Below are positions 25,049 through 33,109 of a stretch of 64,000 nucleotides of DNA, in pieces. The notes below the pieces were generated by a model that saw nothing but the letters and a program-made list of their open reading frames with translations, did no database searches and was not told the origin of the DNA. This DNA comes from NP936 sp002726085 (lineage in GTDB: Bacteria; Acidobacteriota; Vicinamibacteria; Vicinamibacterales; UBA8438), in assembly GCA_036012905.1 (NCBI GenBank), contig DASCQF010000109.1:62001-126000 (forward strand). The letters are read 5' to 3'. The position numbers and the translations under genes were made by a program. Position 1 is the first letter of the stretch. Every line of letters begins with the position of its first letter.

Positions 25049-27809
25049 CGGTCGCTCCCCCTGCAGGCCGGTCGTTGAAGGAAGACGGCGAAGCCCTCAG
25101 CTTCCTCCTGTCTCCGGCCTCCTGTCCGCTCTCGCTCTTCACGAGCTGCCTGAGCACGTACTGGAGAATGCCACCGTGGCGGTAGTAATGCAGCTCCTCC
25201 GGGGTGTCAATCCGAACCGTCGCTGTGAAATCGCGTGCGGTACCGTCCGGCGCGACCGCACGCACAGCCACCGCGCCGCGTGGCGCGAGACCGTCGGCGA
25301 TGCCGGTCACGTCGAACGCTTCGCGACCGGTCAACCCGAGCGCGGTCACGCTGTCGCCAGGTCTGAACTGCAACGGCAACACCCCCATGAACACCAGATT
25401 GCTCCGGTGGATCCGCTCGAAGCTCTCCGCGATGACAGCGCGGACGCCAAGCAGCATCGTCCCCTTGGCCGCCCAGTCGCGGGACGACCCGGAACCGTAC
25501 TCTTTGCCGGCCAGGACAAGCAGCCCGACTCGCGCCACCCGGTACCGCATGGCGGCGTCGTAAATGCTCATTTCCTCGTCGTCCGGCTGGTACCGCGTCC
25601 AGCCACCCTCGGTCCCCGGCGCAAGCTGATTCCTGAGGCGGATATTGGCGAAGGTGCCCCGCATCATCACCTCGTGGTTCCCGCGCCGGCTCCCGAACGA
25701 ATTGAAGTTCTGTGGATCGACTCCGCGAGAGATCAGATACGTCCCGGCCGGGCCATCGCCGGGGATGGCGCCGGCCGGCGAAATGTGGTCCGTCGTCACG
25801 CTGTCGCCAAGCAGGGCCAAGACGCGCGCGCCGATGACGTCCGTCGGCGGCGCCGGCTCCGGCGACAGGCTCTCGAAGAACGGCGGGTGGCGTACGTAGG
25901 TGGAGTCGCCGTCCCACGCGAAGCGTTGACCCGTTGGCGCCGCCAACCCGCGCCAGCGCTCATCCCCCTCGAACACTCCGGCATACTTCGAGGTGAACTG
26001 CTCCGTGCGCACCGCCGCCGCCATGGCGGATTGAACCTCATTGGCCGACGGCCAGATGTCGCGCAGAAACACGTCGATGCCGTCCGTGTCCTGCCCGAGC
26101 GGCTCGGTCGTCAGGTCGACGGTCATCCGCCCCGCCAGGGCATAGGCGACCACGAGCGGTGGCGAGGCCAGGTAGTTGGCGCGCACTTGGGGCTGCACAC
26201 GGCCTTCGAAGTTGCGGTTCCCGCTGAGCACCGACGCGACCACCAGGTCGCGCGCCTTCACCTCGGCGGAGATGTCGTCTGGCAACGGCCCGCTGTTACC
26301 GATGCAGGTGGTGCATCCGTAGCCGACCAGCCCGAACCCGAGCTCGGCGAGCGGCGTCATCAACCCGGCCGCCTCGAGATATTCGGTAACGACCAGCGAC
26401 CCGGGTGCCAGACTCGTCTTCACCCAGGGCTTCGGCTTCAGCCCGCGTGCGGCCGCTTTCTGCGCGAGCAATCCAGCGGCGATCATCACGCTCGGATTCG
26501 AGGTGTTGGTGCAGCTCGTGATTGCGGCGATGACGACCGCACCGTGGTCCACACCGGCGCCGTTACCGTGGGGCGCAGCCACCGGCTGCGTCCCGCGGCT
26601 CGCCAGCTGGTCCGTCAGTGTCCCGGCGAACGCGGTCTTGGCCTGCCCGAGCGGCACCCGATCCTGCGGACGCTTCGGACCGGCGATGCTCGGCTCGACC
26701 TCGCCAAGCTCGAGCTCGGCGACCTCTGCATAGACGGAACCCTCGACGCCGGCGCCAAACATCCCCTGCGCCCGGGCATAGGCATCGACCAGTGCGACCC
26801 GGTGGGCGTCCCGCCCAGTCAGGGTCAGATAGTCGATGGTCATCTGATCGATCGGACAGATCGCGACCGTGGACCCATACTCGGGTGACATGTTGCCAAG
26901 CGTCGCCCGGTCCGCCAGCGTCAGCGAGGCCAGACCGGGCCCGAAGAACTCCACGAACTTTCCGACGACCCCCTGCTGCCTGAGCAGCTCGGTGATGGTC
27001 AACACCAGGTCGGTCGTGGTCGTACCTTCCGGCAACCGGCCAATCAGCTTGAACCCCACGACCTCGGGGATGAGCATCGAGATCGGCTGGCCAAGCATCG
27101 CCGCCTCCGCTTCGATACCGCCAACGCCCCAACCCACGACCCCCAGGCCATTGACCATCGTCGTGTGCGAGTCGGTGCCGACGAGCGTGTCGGGGTACGC
27201 CATGGCGCCCTCGCCCGTCCCGTCGGTGCAGACGACCCGCGCCAAGTACTCGAGGTTCACCTGGTGCACGATGCCGGTGTCGGGCGGCACCACACGGAAG
27301 TTGTCGAAGGCCTGCTGTCCCCACTTCAAGAACGCGTACCGTTCCTTGTTACGCGAGAACTCGAGCTGCGCGTTGAGATCGAAGGCGTTCGCCTCGCGAA
27401 AGTGATCAACCTGCACCGAGTGGTCGATCACGAGCTCCGCCGGCTGCAACGGGTTGATCCGCTCCGGGTCCCCTCCAAGTCGGACGACGCCGTCGCGCAT
27501 AGCCGCCAGATCCACCACCGCCGGCACGCCCGTAAAGTCCTGCAGCAGGACCCGCGATGGCATGAAGGCGATCTCCTTCGTGCCACCCGTCGCGGGGTTC
27601 CAGCTGGCCAGCGCCTGGACATCGTCGGCCGTCACACCGTGCCCATCTTCGCGACGGAGGAGGTTCTCCAATAGGATTTTCAGCGAGTACGGCAAGCGCG
27701 CCACTCCGGGGAAACCGGCGCGCTCGAGCGTCTCCAGGCTGTGAAACGTGACGGTGGTGTCGCCGACCGACAAGGTAGTGCGTGTGCCAAATGTGTTGTT
27801 GGTGCTCAT
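25035..27809 (-). CDS. acnA: aconitate hydratase, with repeat-encoded C-terminal tail
   Basis: AcnA-type aconitase, 924 residues, interconverting citrate and isocitrate in the TCA cycle (2-methylisocitrate also possible). Iron-sulfur ligands are in ITSCTNTSNPS (near 450) and GCTTCIGNSGP (near 515); DSHTTMVNGLGVVGWGVGG and the swivelling C-terminal domain with GSSRDWAAKG are complete. The family normally ends about at ILQYVLRQLV; here roughly 30 further residues (SESGQEAGDRRKL and on) are encoded by the R1 heptad repeat before a stop inside the pepF-like gene. No Shine-Dalgarno precedes the ATG; TGATAACTA lies 5 nt upstream and might serve a leaderless start. Confidence 0.9.
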   Translation of the reverse strand: MSTNNTFGTRTTLSVGDTTVTFHSLETLERAGFPGVARLPYSLKILLENLLRREDGHGVTADDVQALASWNPATGGTKEIAFMPSRVLLQDFTGVPAVVDLAAMRDGVVRLGGDPERINPLQPAELVIDHSVQVDHFREANAFDLNAQLEFSRNKERYAFLKWGQQAFDNFRVVPPDTGIVHQVNLEYLARVVCTDGTGEGAMAYPDTLVGTDSHTTMVNGLGVVGWGVGGIEAEAAMLGQPISMLIPEVVGFKLIGRLPEGTTTTDLVLTITELLRQQGVVGKFVEFFGPGLASLTLADRATLGNMSPEYGSTVAICPIDQMTIDYLTLTGRDAHRVALVDAYARAQGMFGAGVEGSVYAEVAELELGEVEPSIAGPKRPQDRVPLGQAKTAFAGTLTDQLASRGTQPVAAPHGNGAGVDHGAVVIAAITSCTNTSNPSVMIAAGLLAQKAAARGLKPKPWVKTSLAPGSLVVTEYLEAAGLMTPLAELGFGLVGYGCTTCIGNSGPLPDDISAEVKARDLVVASVLSGNRNFEGRVQPQVRANYLASPPLVVAYALAGRMTVDLTTEPLGQDTDGIDVFLRDIWPSANEVQSAMAAAVRTEQFTSKYAGVFEGDERWRGLAAPTGQRFAWDGDSTYVRHPPFFESLSPEPAPPTDVIGARVLALLGDSVTTDHISPAGAIPGDGPAGTYLISRGVDPQNFNSFGSRRGNHEVMMRGTFANIRLRNQLAPGTEGGWTRYQPDDEEMSIYDAAMRYRVARVGLLVLAGKEYGSGSSRDWAAKGTMLLGVRAVIAESFERIHRSNLVFMGVLPLQFRPGDSVTALGLTGREAFDVTGIADGLAPRGAVAVRAVAPDGTARDFTATVRIDTPEELHYYRHGGILQYVLRQLVKSESGQEAGDRRKLRASPSSFNDRPAGGATDDVA
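25081..25132 (+). repeat. heptad-hairpin repeat R1, copy D, inside the aconitase 3' end
   Basis: GAAGACGGCGAAGCCCTCAG, then CTTC CTCCTGT CTCCGGC CTCCTGT heptads. It is read by the minus-strand aconitase frame as its C-terminal tail. Orientation relative to the gene is the same as copies B and C. Confidence 0.75.
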
Positions 27810-27915
27810 CTATCTAGTTATCAGGGATTCGAATATCGATGTAGTCGAGCGATGACGGACCTGGAGCCGGCCGGACGAACTCTTGATTGTCCTTCACCGC
27901 TGCGCGGTCACGCAA

Positions 27916-27989
27916 CCTGCCTCCTGCCTCCTGCCTCCTGCCTCCTGCCTCCTGCCTCCTGCCTCCTGCCTCCTGCCTCCTGCCTCCTG
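27916..27989 (+). repeat. tandem CCTGCCT heptad tract (R1, copy E)
   Basis: About 10.5 perfect consecutive copies of the 7-mer CCTGCCT over 74 bp, between the divergent aconitase and endonuclease IV genes. It is the longest and most uniform R1 heptad array; the hairpin half of R1 is missing. It translates as Gly-Arg-Arg-Gln-Glu-Ala-Gly units on the minus strand, but no gene uses it. Confidence 0.92.
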
Positions 27990-27995
27990 AGAGGA

Positions 27996-28001
27996 TACGA
28001 T
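27996..28001 (+). promoter_or_regulatory. possible -10 box for leaderless endonuclease IV mRNA
   Basis: TACGAT, followed by six C and the ATG of nfo. The spacing puts the transcript start at or next to the ATG. AGAGG at 27991 is too far (13 nt) to be a good ribosome site. Confidence 0.4.
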
Positions 28002-28007
28002 CCCCCC

Positions 28008-28898
28008 ATGCCCAGACTCGGAGCACACATGTCGATCGCCGGCGGGCTCCCGCGTGCAGTGGAGCGCGCACGGGCGGCCGGCTGCGACACGCTGCAGATT
28101 TTCACCAGATCGTCCGGTCAGTGGCGGGCTCGGCCGCTGCCCGACAGTGAGATCGCCGAGTTCCGACGACTCAGCAAGGAACTCGATGTTCGCCCGGTCA
28201 TCGCTCACGCCAGCTATCTGATCAACCTGGCGACACCGGACGACACCCTACGCCAGCGGTCCCGCGCCGCACTCGGCGAGGAGCTCGACCGAGCCGAGAC
28301 GCTCGGCCTGCTCGGTGTCGTGCTCCACCCTGGCTCTTATACGACGACGACCGAGGAAGCGGGTCTGACCCGAATCGCCGAGAGCATCGGGGCGGTGCTG
28401 GACGACCGCCCCGAGCAGCAGACCACGTTGCTGCTCGAGCATACCGCCGGTCAGGGCACCAACCTCGGGTACACCTTCGAGCAACTCGGCACCATCATCA
28501 CCGAGGTCGAGCGTGCCGGAACGGCCGCGCGGATTGGTGTCTGCCTCGACACCTGTCATCTGCTGGCCGCCGGCTACGACCTGGGGTCTGACACCGACTA
28601 CGCCGACACCATGCGCCAGCTCGATGCATGTGTGGGATTCGAACGGCTACGGGCAATTCACCTCAACGACTCGAAGACGCCGCTCGGCAGCCGGGTGGAC
28701 CGGCATACCCACATCGGCAGCGGACACGTCGGGCTGGGCGGATTCCGGCGTCTGCTCTCCGACTCCCGCCTGGAAGCGCTGCCGATGGTGCTCGAGACCC
28801 CGAAAGAACGCACTGGCAGAAGTGCCGACATCGAACCGGACCCGATGGATCTGGAAAATCTTCGGACACTGAGAGAGCTGATGAAGGCGGAGACCTGA
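28008..28898 (+). CDS. nfo: deoxyribonuclease IV (AP endonuclease)
   Basis: Zinc-dependent endonuclease IV, 296 residues, cutting DNA 5' to abasic sites in base excision repair. The TIM-barrel signatures are visible: GAHMSIAGGLPRAVERA at residues 5-21, LLLEHTAGQGTNLGYTFEQL near 143, GVCLDTCHLLAAGYDL near 175 and HLNDSKTPLGSRVDRHTHIGSG near 225. The start at 28008 gives the correct N-terminus (MPRLGAH); the open frame extends upstream only through the heptad tract. No neighbour is in operon with it. Confidence 0.95.
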   Translation: MPRLGAHMSIAGGLPRAVERARAAGCDTLQIFTRSSGQWRARPLPDSEIAEFRRLSKELDVRPVIAHASYLINLATPDDTLRQRSRAALGEELDRAETLGLLGVVLHPGSYTTTTEEAGLTRIAESIGAVLDDRPEQQTTLLLEHTAGQGTNLGYTFEQLGTIITEVERAGTAARIGVCLDTCHLLAAGYDLGSDTDYADTMRQLDACVGFERLRAIHLNDSKTPLGSRVDRHTHIGSGHVGLGGFRRLLSDSRLEALPMVLETPKERTGRSADIEPDPMDLENLRTLRELMKAET

Positions 28899-28915
28899 AC
28901 ACCGGGGCATGAGCT

Positions 28916-28952
28916 TCAGGCTTTGGGCTTTGGGCTCGGGCTTTGGGCGCCC
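28916..28952 (+). repeat. GGCTTTG heptad repeat (R5), copy 1
   Basis: CAGGCTTTGGGCTTTGGGCT followed by CGGGCTTTGGGC: three GGCTTTG units and one shortened unit. It lies 4 nt beyond the stop of the AmmeMemoRadiSam A gene; a like tract is at 32411 on the other side of the three-gene block. Confidence 0.65.
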
Positions 28953-28956
28953 TGGG

Positions 28957-29490
28957 TCACTCGCCGAAGACGTAGGCCTCGAAGGTGAACAACTTGGCCC
29001 CGGTCTGCCAGGCATCGGCAGACAAGCCGGCCTTTACACATGTCTGCGAGAGAAAGGTCTCCCGGTCCCAACCCCACTCGGTCGGTACCTGGGGCAGCAG
29101 CAGACCGCGATGCGCCCCATGCTCGACGACGAGCCCGTGTCGGCCCACCTCGACCGCAGCGGGATCGGCGACCGGCTCGACCGGGCCGAGCACGGAGATC
29201 TCCAGGACGACCTCGGGCAGATCATCCAGCGGTAGCGGGGGAAAACGCGGGTCCTCGGTGGCAGCGTCGCCGGCACATCGGGCCACAACTGTCACCAATG
29301 TGTCGGCACGATCGACCGAGCCGATACAGCCACGCAATCGGTCGTGGTGCCGGATGGTGACGAACGCGCCGGTCCGCTTGGCCAGCCCCCCTGAGGCCTC
29401 TGGTGAATCAACTGGACGGCCTTCGAGCCTCGCAGCAATCGCCTGACGCGCGAGTTGCAGCAACGCCTGTCGTTCGTGTGGCTCCAGCAT
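28957..29490 (-). CDS. amrA: AmmeMemoRadiSam system protein A (AMMECR1 domain)
   Basis: AMMECR1-domain protein of 177 residues. The family core LRGCIGSV is at about residue 53, and TEWGWDRETFLSQTC and the final FEAYVF segment are also conserved. These proteins occur with MEMO-domain (B) and radical-SAM partners; the system's biochemical role is not established, though a part in radical modification chemistry is assumed. GAGAGGA lies 9 nt before the ATG. The gene starts 16 nt after the hybrid kinase stop, so it is cotranscribed with it. The radical-SAM partner is not in this window. Confidence 0.88.
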   Translation of the reverse strand: MLEPHERQALLQLARQAIAARLEGRPVDSPEASGGLAKRTGAFVTIRHHDRLRGCIGSVDRADTLVTVVARCAGDAATEDPRFPPLPLDDLPEVVLEISVLGPVEPVADPAAVEVGRHGLVVEHGAHRGLLLPQVPTEWGWDRETFLSQTCVKAGLSADAWQTGAKLFTFEAYVFGE

Positions 29491-29506
29491 CGCCGGCGTC
29501 CTCTCT

Positions 29507-31438
29507 TTATCCCTCGAGGGCCTGCTTCACAGATTGCGCGAGCGTGGCCAGCCGAAAGGGTTTCTGCACGAAGCCCGCCAGACGTTCGCCGTCGAATCGT
29601 GTCGTGGCATCCCGCTCCGCGTAGCCGCTCATCAGAATGGTCGGCACGTCCGCACGGATCCGCCGGAGCTCCCGCAACGTCGCGGCGCCGTCCAGACCCG
29701 GCATCGTCACGTCCAGGAGCACGAAGTCGATCGTCTCTGGATGCTCGCGGAGCACCTCCACCGCCCGGCGGCCATCATTCGCCGTCCGCACCTGGAAACC
29801 GAGGGACTCGAGCATGTCGGTGGCCGTCTGCCGAATGTCGGTTTCGTCATCGACCACGAGGGCCGTACCGGAGCCGCGCCACTCTTCGATGCCGTCGACG
29901 GTCACCTCGTCGGGCCGCGATGGCGTGACCGAGACGGGAAGCAGGATCGTGAAGGTCGATCCGCAGCCCAGCTCGCTGTCGATCGTGATCCCGCCACGAT
30001 GCAATCGGACGATACCGAAAACAGCGGCGAGACCAAGACCTCGTCCGATGAACTTGGTGGTGAAAAACGGCTCGAGGACCTTCGCCTTGGTCTCGCCAGT
30101 CATGCCGGCGCCTGTGTCTGATACTTCGACACACACATATCGTCCTTCTCGAAGCCCACCATCCGCGTGCACCGTTTCCAGATACCGGCGATCGGCGTCG
30201 ACGACCCCGGTATGCAGTGTGATGGTGCCGTCGGCGTCGTTGATCGCCTCGGAGGCGTTGGTGACGAGGTTCATGACCACCTGGCGCAATTGGGCCGGGT
30301 CGCCGTCGACCGCGGGCACCTGCGGATCGAGCTCCAACTTCAGCGGCGCGGATCGCGAGATGGCCACCTCGAGCAGGGGCACCATCTCACTGACCAGGCA
30401 CGAGATATCGGTCTGCTCGACAACGAACTGCGACTTTCCCGCATAGGCCAGCATCTGGCTGGTCAGCTCGGTCGCCCGCATCACGGCCGACTCGATCCCC
30501 TCGACGGCATCCCGCAACTGCGAATCGGGCGTGAGCCGCTTCTGCAACAGGTTCGTCCGTCCGAGAATGCCGGTAAGCAGGTTATTGAAGTCATGGGCGA
30601 TGCCGCCGGCCAGCACGCCGAGACTCTCGAGTTTCTGGGTTTGCTGGAGCTTCGCGTCGCGCTGTCTCATGACCGTCACGTCACTGGCGATACCGGCCAT
30701 CCGATAGGAAGTGGAGGAGCCGTTCGGGATCGCGAATCCCCTGTCGCGGACCCAACGGATGCCCCCATCCGGACGGGCGATGCGGTACTCCACGTTGTAG
30801 CCACCTTCGTCCGTAGCGCATTCCAGGATCTCCTCGACTCGTGCGCGGTCGTCCGCATGAATCGTCTGAAGCCAGTCCTCACTCGAACGCAGGCTGTCGG
30901 CCGACCGTCCCCAAATCGTCTCGTAGGCCGGACTCACGTACTGGATGCGCCGGGCGGCATCGTTCAGCCAGAACACCTCCTCGATGTGACCCGCCATCAA
31001 TCGGAATCGCTCCTCGCTCGCCCGAAGCGAAGCCTGCGTCTGCTCGCTACGAGTCAGCTCATCCGCCAGGGTCGATCGCGATCGCGTGAGATCGCCGACA
31101 AGCAGAAGAAGCCGCCGAGAAGTGATGCTGAAACCGCCGAAGAGACAGAGGACACTCACCAGGATGAAGGGCCAGCTGTAGTTGAGATGCAGGTTCTCCA
31201 TCGCCGCCATTGCGTCGGCCGCGGAGCTGAGCTGAGGCAGCACGAACATCGTGAACAGATCGGCCAGATGGAAGAAGCCCATGGCCGACAGACCGACGGC
31301 CATGAGCGCCAAGCCCCGCATGGCGCCCGAGTCGGCGAACCGCTGGCGATGCCGGTACAGGTTGCGCAGCGCCAGAATCGCGACCAACAGAATGGCGATA
31401 TCGACGGTCGCCATCAACGCCGTCGATTCCCAGATCAT
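29507..31438 (-). CDS. hybrid sensor histidine kinase (membrane, PAS, HisKA, HATPase, receiver)
   Basis: Two-component hybrid kinase of 643 residues. Three or four N-terminal hydrophobic helices (about 8-115) form a small sensor, followed by a coiled linker, a PAS/PAC domain (about 145-265, with VFWLNDAARRIQYVSPAYE), a HisKA domain whose phospho-histidine is in GGIAHDFNNLLTG, an HATPase with NLVTNASEA, DTGAGM and GLGLAAVFG, and a C-terminal receiver with LLDVTMPGLDG. GGGGGAGGA lies 5 nt before the ATG. It sits between the AMMECR1 and MEMO genes on the same strand, an unusual place for such a kinase; its signal is unknown. Confidence 0.92.
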   Translation of the reverse strand: MIWESTALMATVDIAILLVAILALRNLYRHRQRFADSGAMRGLALMAVGLSAMGFFHLADLFTMFVLPQLSSAADAMAAMENLHLNYSWPFILVSVLCLFGGFSITSRRLLLLVGDLTRSRSTLADELTRSEQTQASLRASEERFRLMAGHIEEVFWLNDAARRIQYVSPAYETIWGRSADSLRSSEDWLQTIHADDRARVEEILECATDEGGYNVEYRIARPDGGIRWVRDRGFAIPNGSSTSYRMAGIASDVTVMRQRDAKLQQTQKLESLGVLAGGIAHDFNNLLTGILGRTNLLQKRLTPDSQLRDAVEGIESAVMRATELTSQMLAYAGKSQFVVEQTDISCLVSEMVPLLEVAISRSAPLKLELDPQVPAVDGDPAQLRQVVMNLVTNASEAINDADGTITLHTGVVDADRRYLETVHADGGLREGRYVCVEVSDTGAGMTGETKAKVLEPFFTTKFIGRGLGLAAVFGIVRLHRGGITIDSELGCGSTFTILLPVSVTPSRPDEVTVDGIEEWRGSGTALVVDDETDIRQTATDMLESLGFQVRTANDGRRAVEVLREHPETIDFVLLDVTMPGLDGAATLRELRRIRADVPTILMSGYAERDATTRFDGERLAGFVQKPFRLATLAQSVKQALEG

Positions 31439-31549
31439 CGGCGTCCTCCCCCAGCCATGCTCTCATGGGGCACTGACAGTGGCATCTGCCGCCGCCCCGA
31501 ATCGTCTGGCGTTTCCCGGCGACGGGGTCACGCCCCGCTTCCCACACGT

Positions 31550-32407
31550 CTACGATGCAAAGGTGCCCAATGCGGCGGCGAGATACCCTACGACCGAAGT
31601 CTTGTCGCCGGACACGTCTCCCGAGTCGGCGTAGCAAAGCACGCGGGCCTCCGCGGCCCCGAGAGCGGCAGCCGCCTTCATGACCGCAACGGCGGCCCCG
31701 CCGCCGCAGGCGACGCACCGACCGCGTTCGTGCACTGGATAGCGCTCGAACTCGGCCAGCAATCGGTCGGCGTCGAATCCGGTGACAGACTCGATGACGG
31801 CGCCGTCGAGCCGAGCGGCACGGTCCGCGTCGAAGTAATGCGAGAGATCGGTGCTGGCCACGATGAGGGGATTCAGCCCGGCGAGCTTCCCGGCCAGCGC
31901 CTCAGCCAGAGCCAGAACCGTGTCGCGCTCCTGGTAGCCGATGACCAGGGGCACGATCGGGGTCTCCGGCAGGACATGGCGGAGAAACGGCAGCTGCATC
32001 TCGAGCGAGTGCTCGCGGACGTGCGCCGTCGGATGGGTCCTGATGCACGACGCGGTCATCAACTGCTCGGCCACCTCTGACGCCACGGGCACCGGGCCGA
32101 GCGGGGTATCGAACGCGCCGCGTGGGTAAATCGCCACGCCGTCGAAGCCGACGTGGTGCGACGGCCCGACCAGCACCGCGACGTCATAGGCTCGACCAGC
32201 AACCGCCTGATAGGCGTGGGCGGCGACCGGACCCGAGTAGACGAGGCCCGCATGCGGCACAACGATTGCGACAATGTCGCCCGTCGGCGTCACGTCGACG
32301 GTCTCGAGGTGAGCGGTCACCGCCGCGCGCAGCTTCACGGCAGTGTCCGGATACCAGCTACCGGCCACCGCCGGCGGTCTGACCAACCCGCCGCTCTCAA
32401 GGGTCAT
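31550..32407 (-). CDS. amrB: AmmeMemoRadiSam system protein B (MEMO domain)
   Basis: MEMO-domain protein of 285 residues, related to class III extradiol dioxygenases. Putative metal-site histidines are in VVPHAGLVYSGP (near 48), GPSHHVGFDG (near 82) and TDLSHYFD (near 190), with EHSLEMQLPFL near 132 also typical. It is the partner of the AMMECR1 protein at 28957; the two are separated by a hybrid kinase, and all three run in the same direction. No ribosome site precedes the ATG, whose 5' flank is the second GGCTTTG heptad tract. Confidence 0.88.
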   Translation of the reverse strand: MTLESGGLVRPPAVAGSWYPDTAVKLRAAVTAHLETVDVTPTGDIVAIVVPHAGLVYSGPVAAHAYQAVAGRAYDVAVLVGPSHHVGFDGVAIYPRGAFDTPLGPVPVASEVAEQLMTASCIRTHPTAHVREHSLEMQLPFLRHVLPETPIVPLVIGYQERDTVLALAEALAGKLAGLNPLIVASTDLSHYFDADRAARLDGAVIESVTGFDADRLLAEFERYPVHERGRCVACGGGAAVAVMKAAAALGAAEARVLCYADSGDVSGDKTSVVGYLAAALGTFAS

Positions 32408-32410
32408 TGC

Positions 32411-32440
32411 GTTGGGCTTTGGGCATTCGGCTTTGGGCTG
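32411..32440 (+). repeat. GGCTTTG heptad repeat (R5), copy 2
   Basis: TTGGGC TTTGGGC ATTCGGC TTTGGGC: four heptad-phased units immediately 5' of the MEMO gene. The orientation is the same as copy 1 at 28916, so the AMMECR1-kinase-MEMO block is flanked by direct repeats. Confidence 0.65.
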
Positions 32441-32473
32441 ATCGTGCTGAGACTATCGTGCAGGCGTGCACGA

Positions 32474-32719
32474 TTACGGGTCGTCATTCTCGAAGTCCCG
32501 GTTCTCGGCACCGATATCTCCATCAGCCGGTCCGTCCACACGCAGTCGGAGCACGATGCTGACGCCGACATACACAACGAGTGTCAGGATCGCCGGACTC
32601 CCCATGACCAACCAGAACGGGTCGACCGTCAGCCCGACGGCAAGCGATAACACCCCGAGGATCAGCATGATCCCGACCATCCACGGCGGGTGCAGAAACA
32701 GCGGTCGTTCGTCGCTCAT
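32474..32719 (-). CDS. small two-helix membrane protein
   Basis: Protein of 81 residues starting at ATG 32719 (the frame is open further upstream without a better start). Two hydrophobic helices (about 14-34 and 38-60) are followed by an acidic tail ending ENDDP. No named family is recognised. The start is flanked by a small inverted repeat, CAACA and TGTTG seven bases apart, that could be an operator. It is divergent from the DUF1684 remnant at 32758. Confidence 0.5.
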   Translation of the reverse strand: MSDERPLFLHPPWMVGIMLILGVLSLAVGLTVDPFWLVMGSPAILTLVVYVGVSIVLRLRVDGPADGDIGAENRDFENDDP

Positions 32720-32757
32720 GACAACACGTCGATTGTTGCACACCGCGTGGCGAGGCA

Positions 32758-33064
32758 GTGACGACCGCCCAGCTCTACCCATTTGAAAGCCAGACCACAC
32801 TCACCATCGGTTCGGTGTCGCTCTGGGCGCACGTCAGTGGCGAACGTCTGGCGATCCGTGTCCGTGACACCGAGTCGGAGATCCGCAAGCGCTTCACCAC
32901 GTTCGACTGGTATCCAGTGGACCAGCGTGGATTTCAATTTGGCATACAACCCTCCTTGCGCGTTCAACCCGCACACGACCTGTCCGCTACCCCCACCCGA
33001 CAACCGATTGGATGTGCGGATCGAGGCAGGCGAGAAGAACTACAACGGACCGGGCGCGCACTGA
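32758..33064 (+). pseudogene. decayed DUF1684 gene (N-truncated, internal deletion and frameshift)
   Basis: The last 45 codons (frame from about 32928) read VDFNLAYNPPCAFNP, CPLPPPDNRLDVRIEAGEKNY, the conserved end of DUF1684 proteins. Upstream, in a different frame, LTIGSVSLWAHVSGERLAIRVRD and FDWYPVD match the earlier, N-central part of the same family. The two parts meet near 32925 with a frame change, and the roughly 80-90 residues normally between them, plus the N-terminus, are gone. So this is a gene remnant. Neighbouring genes are intact. Confidence 0.75.
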
Positions 33065-33109
33065 ATTTCGCATCTTGATGCCTGAAGACGTCGGGCACGC
33101 GCTCGACTG

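Noticed and set aside
27916..27989. CRISPR-like array
   Set aside because: The units are 7 bp and contiguous with no spacers; no cas gene is near.
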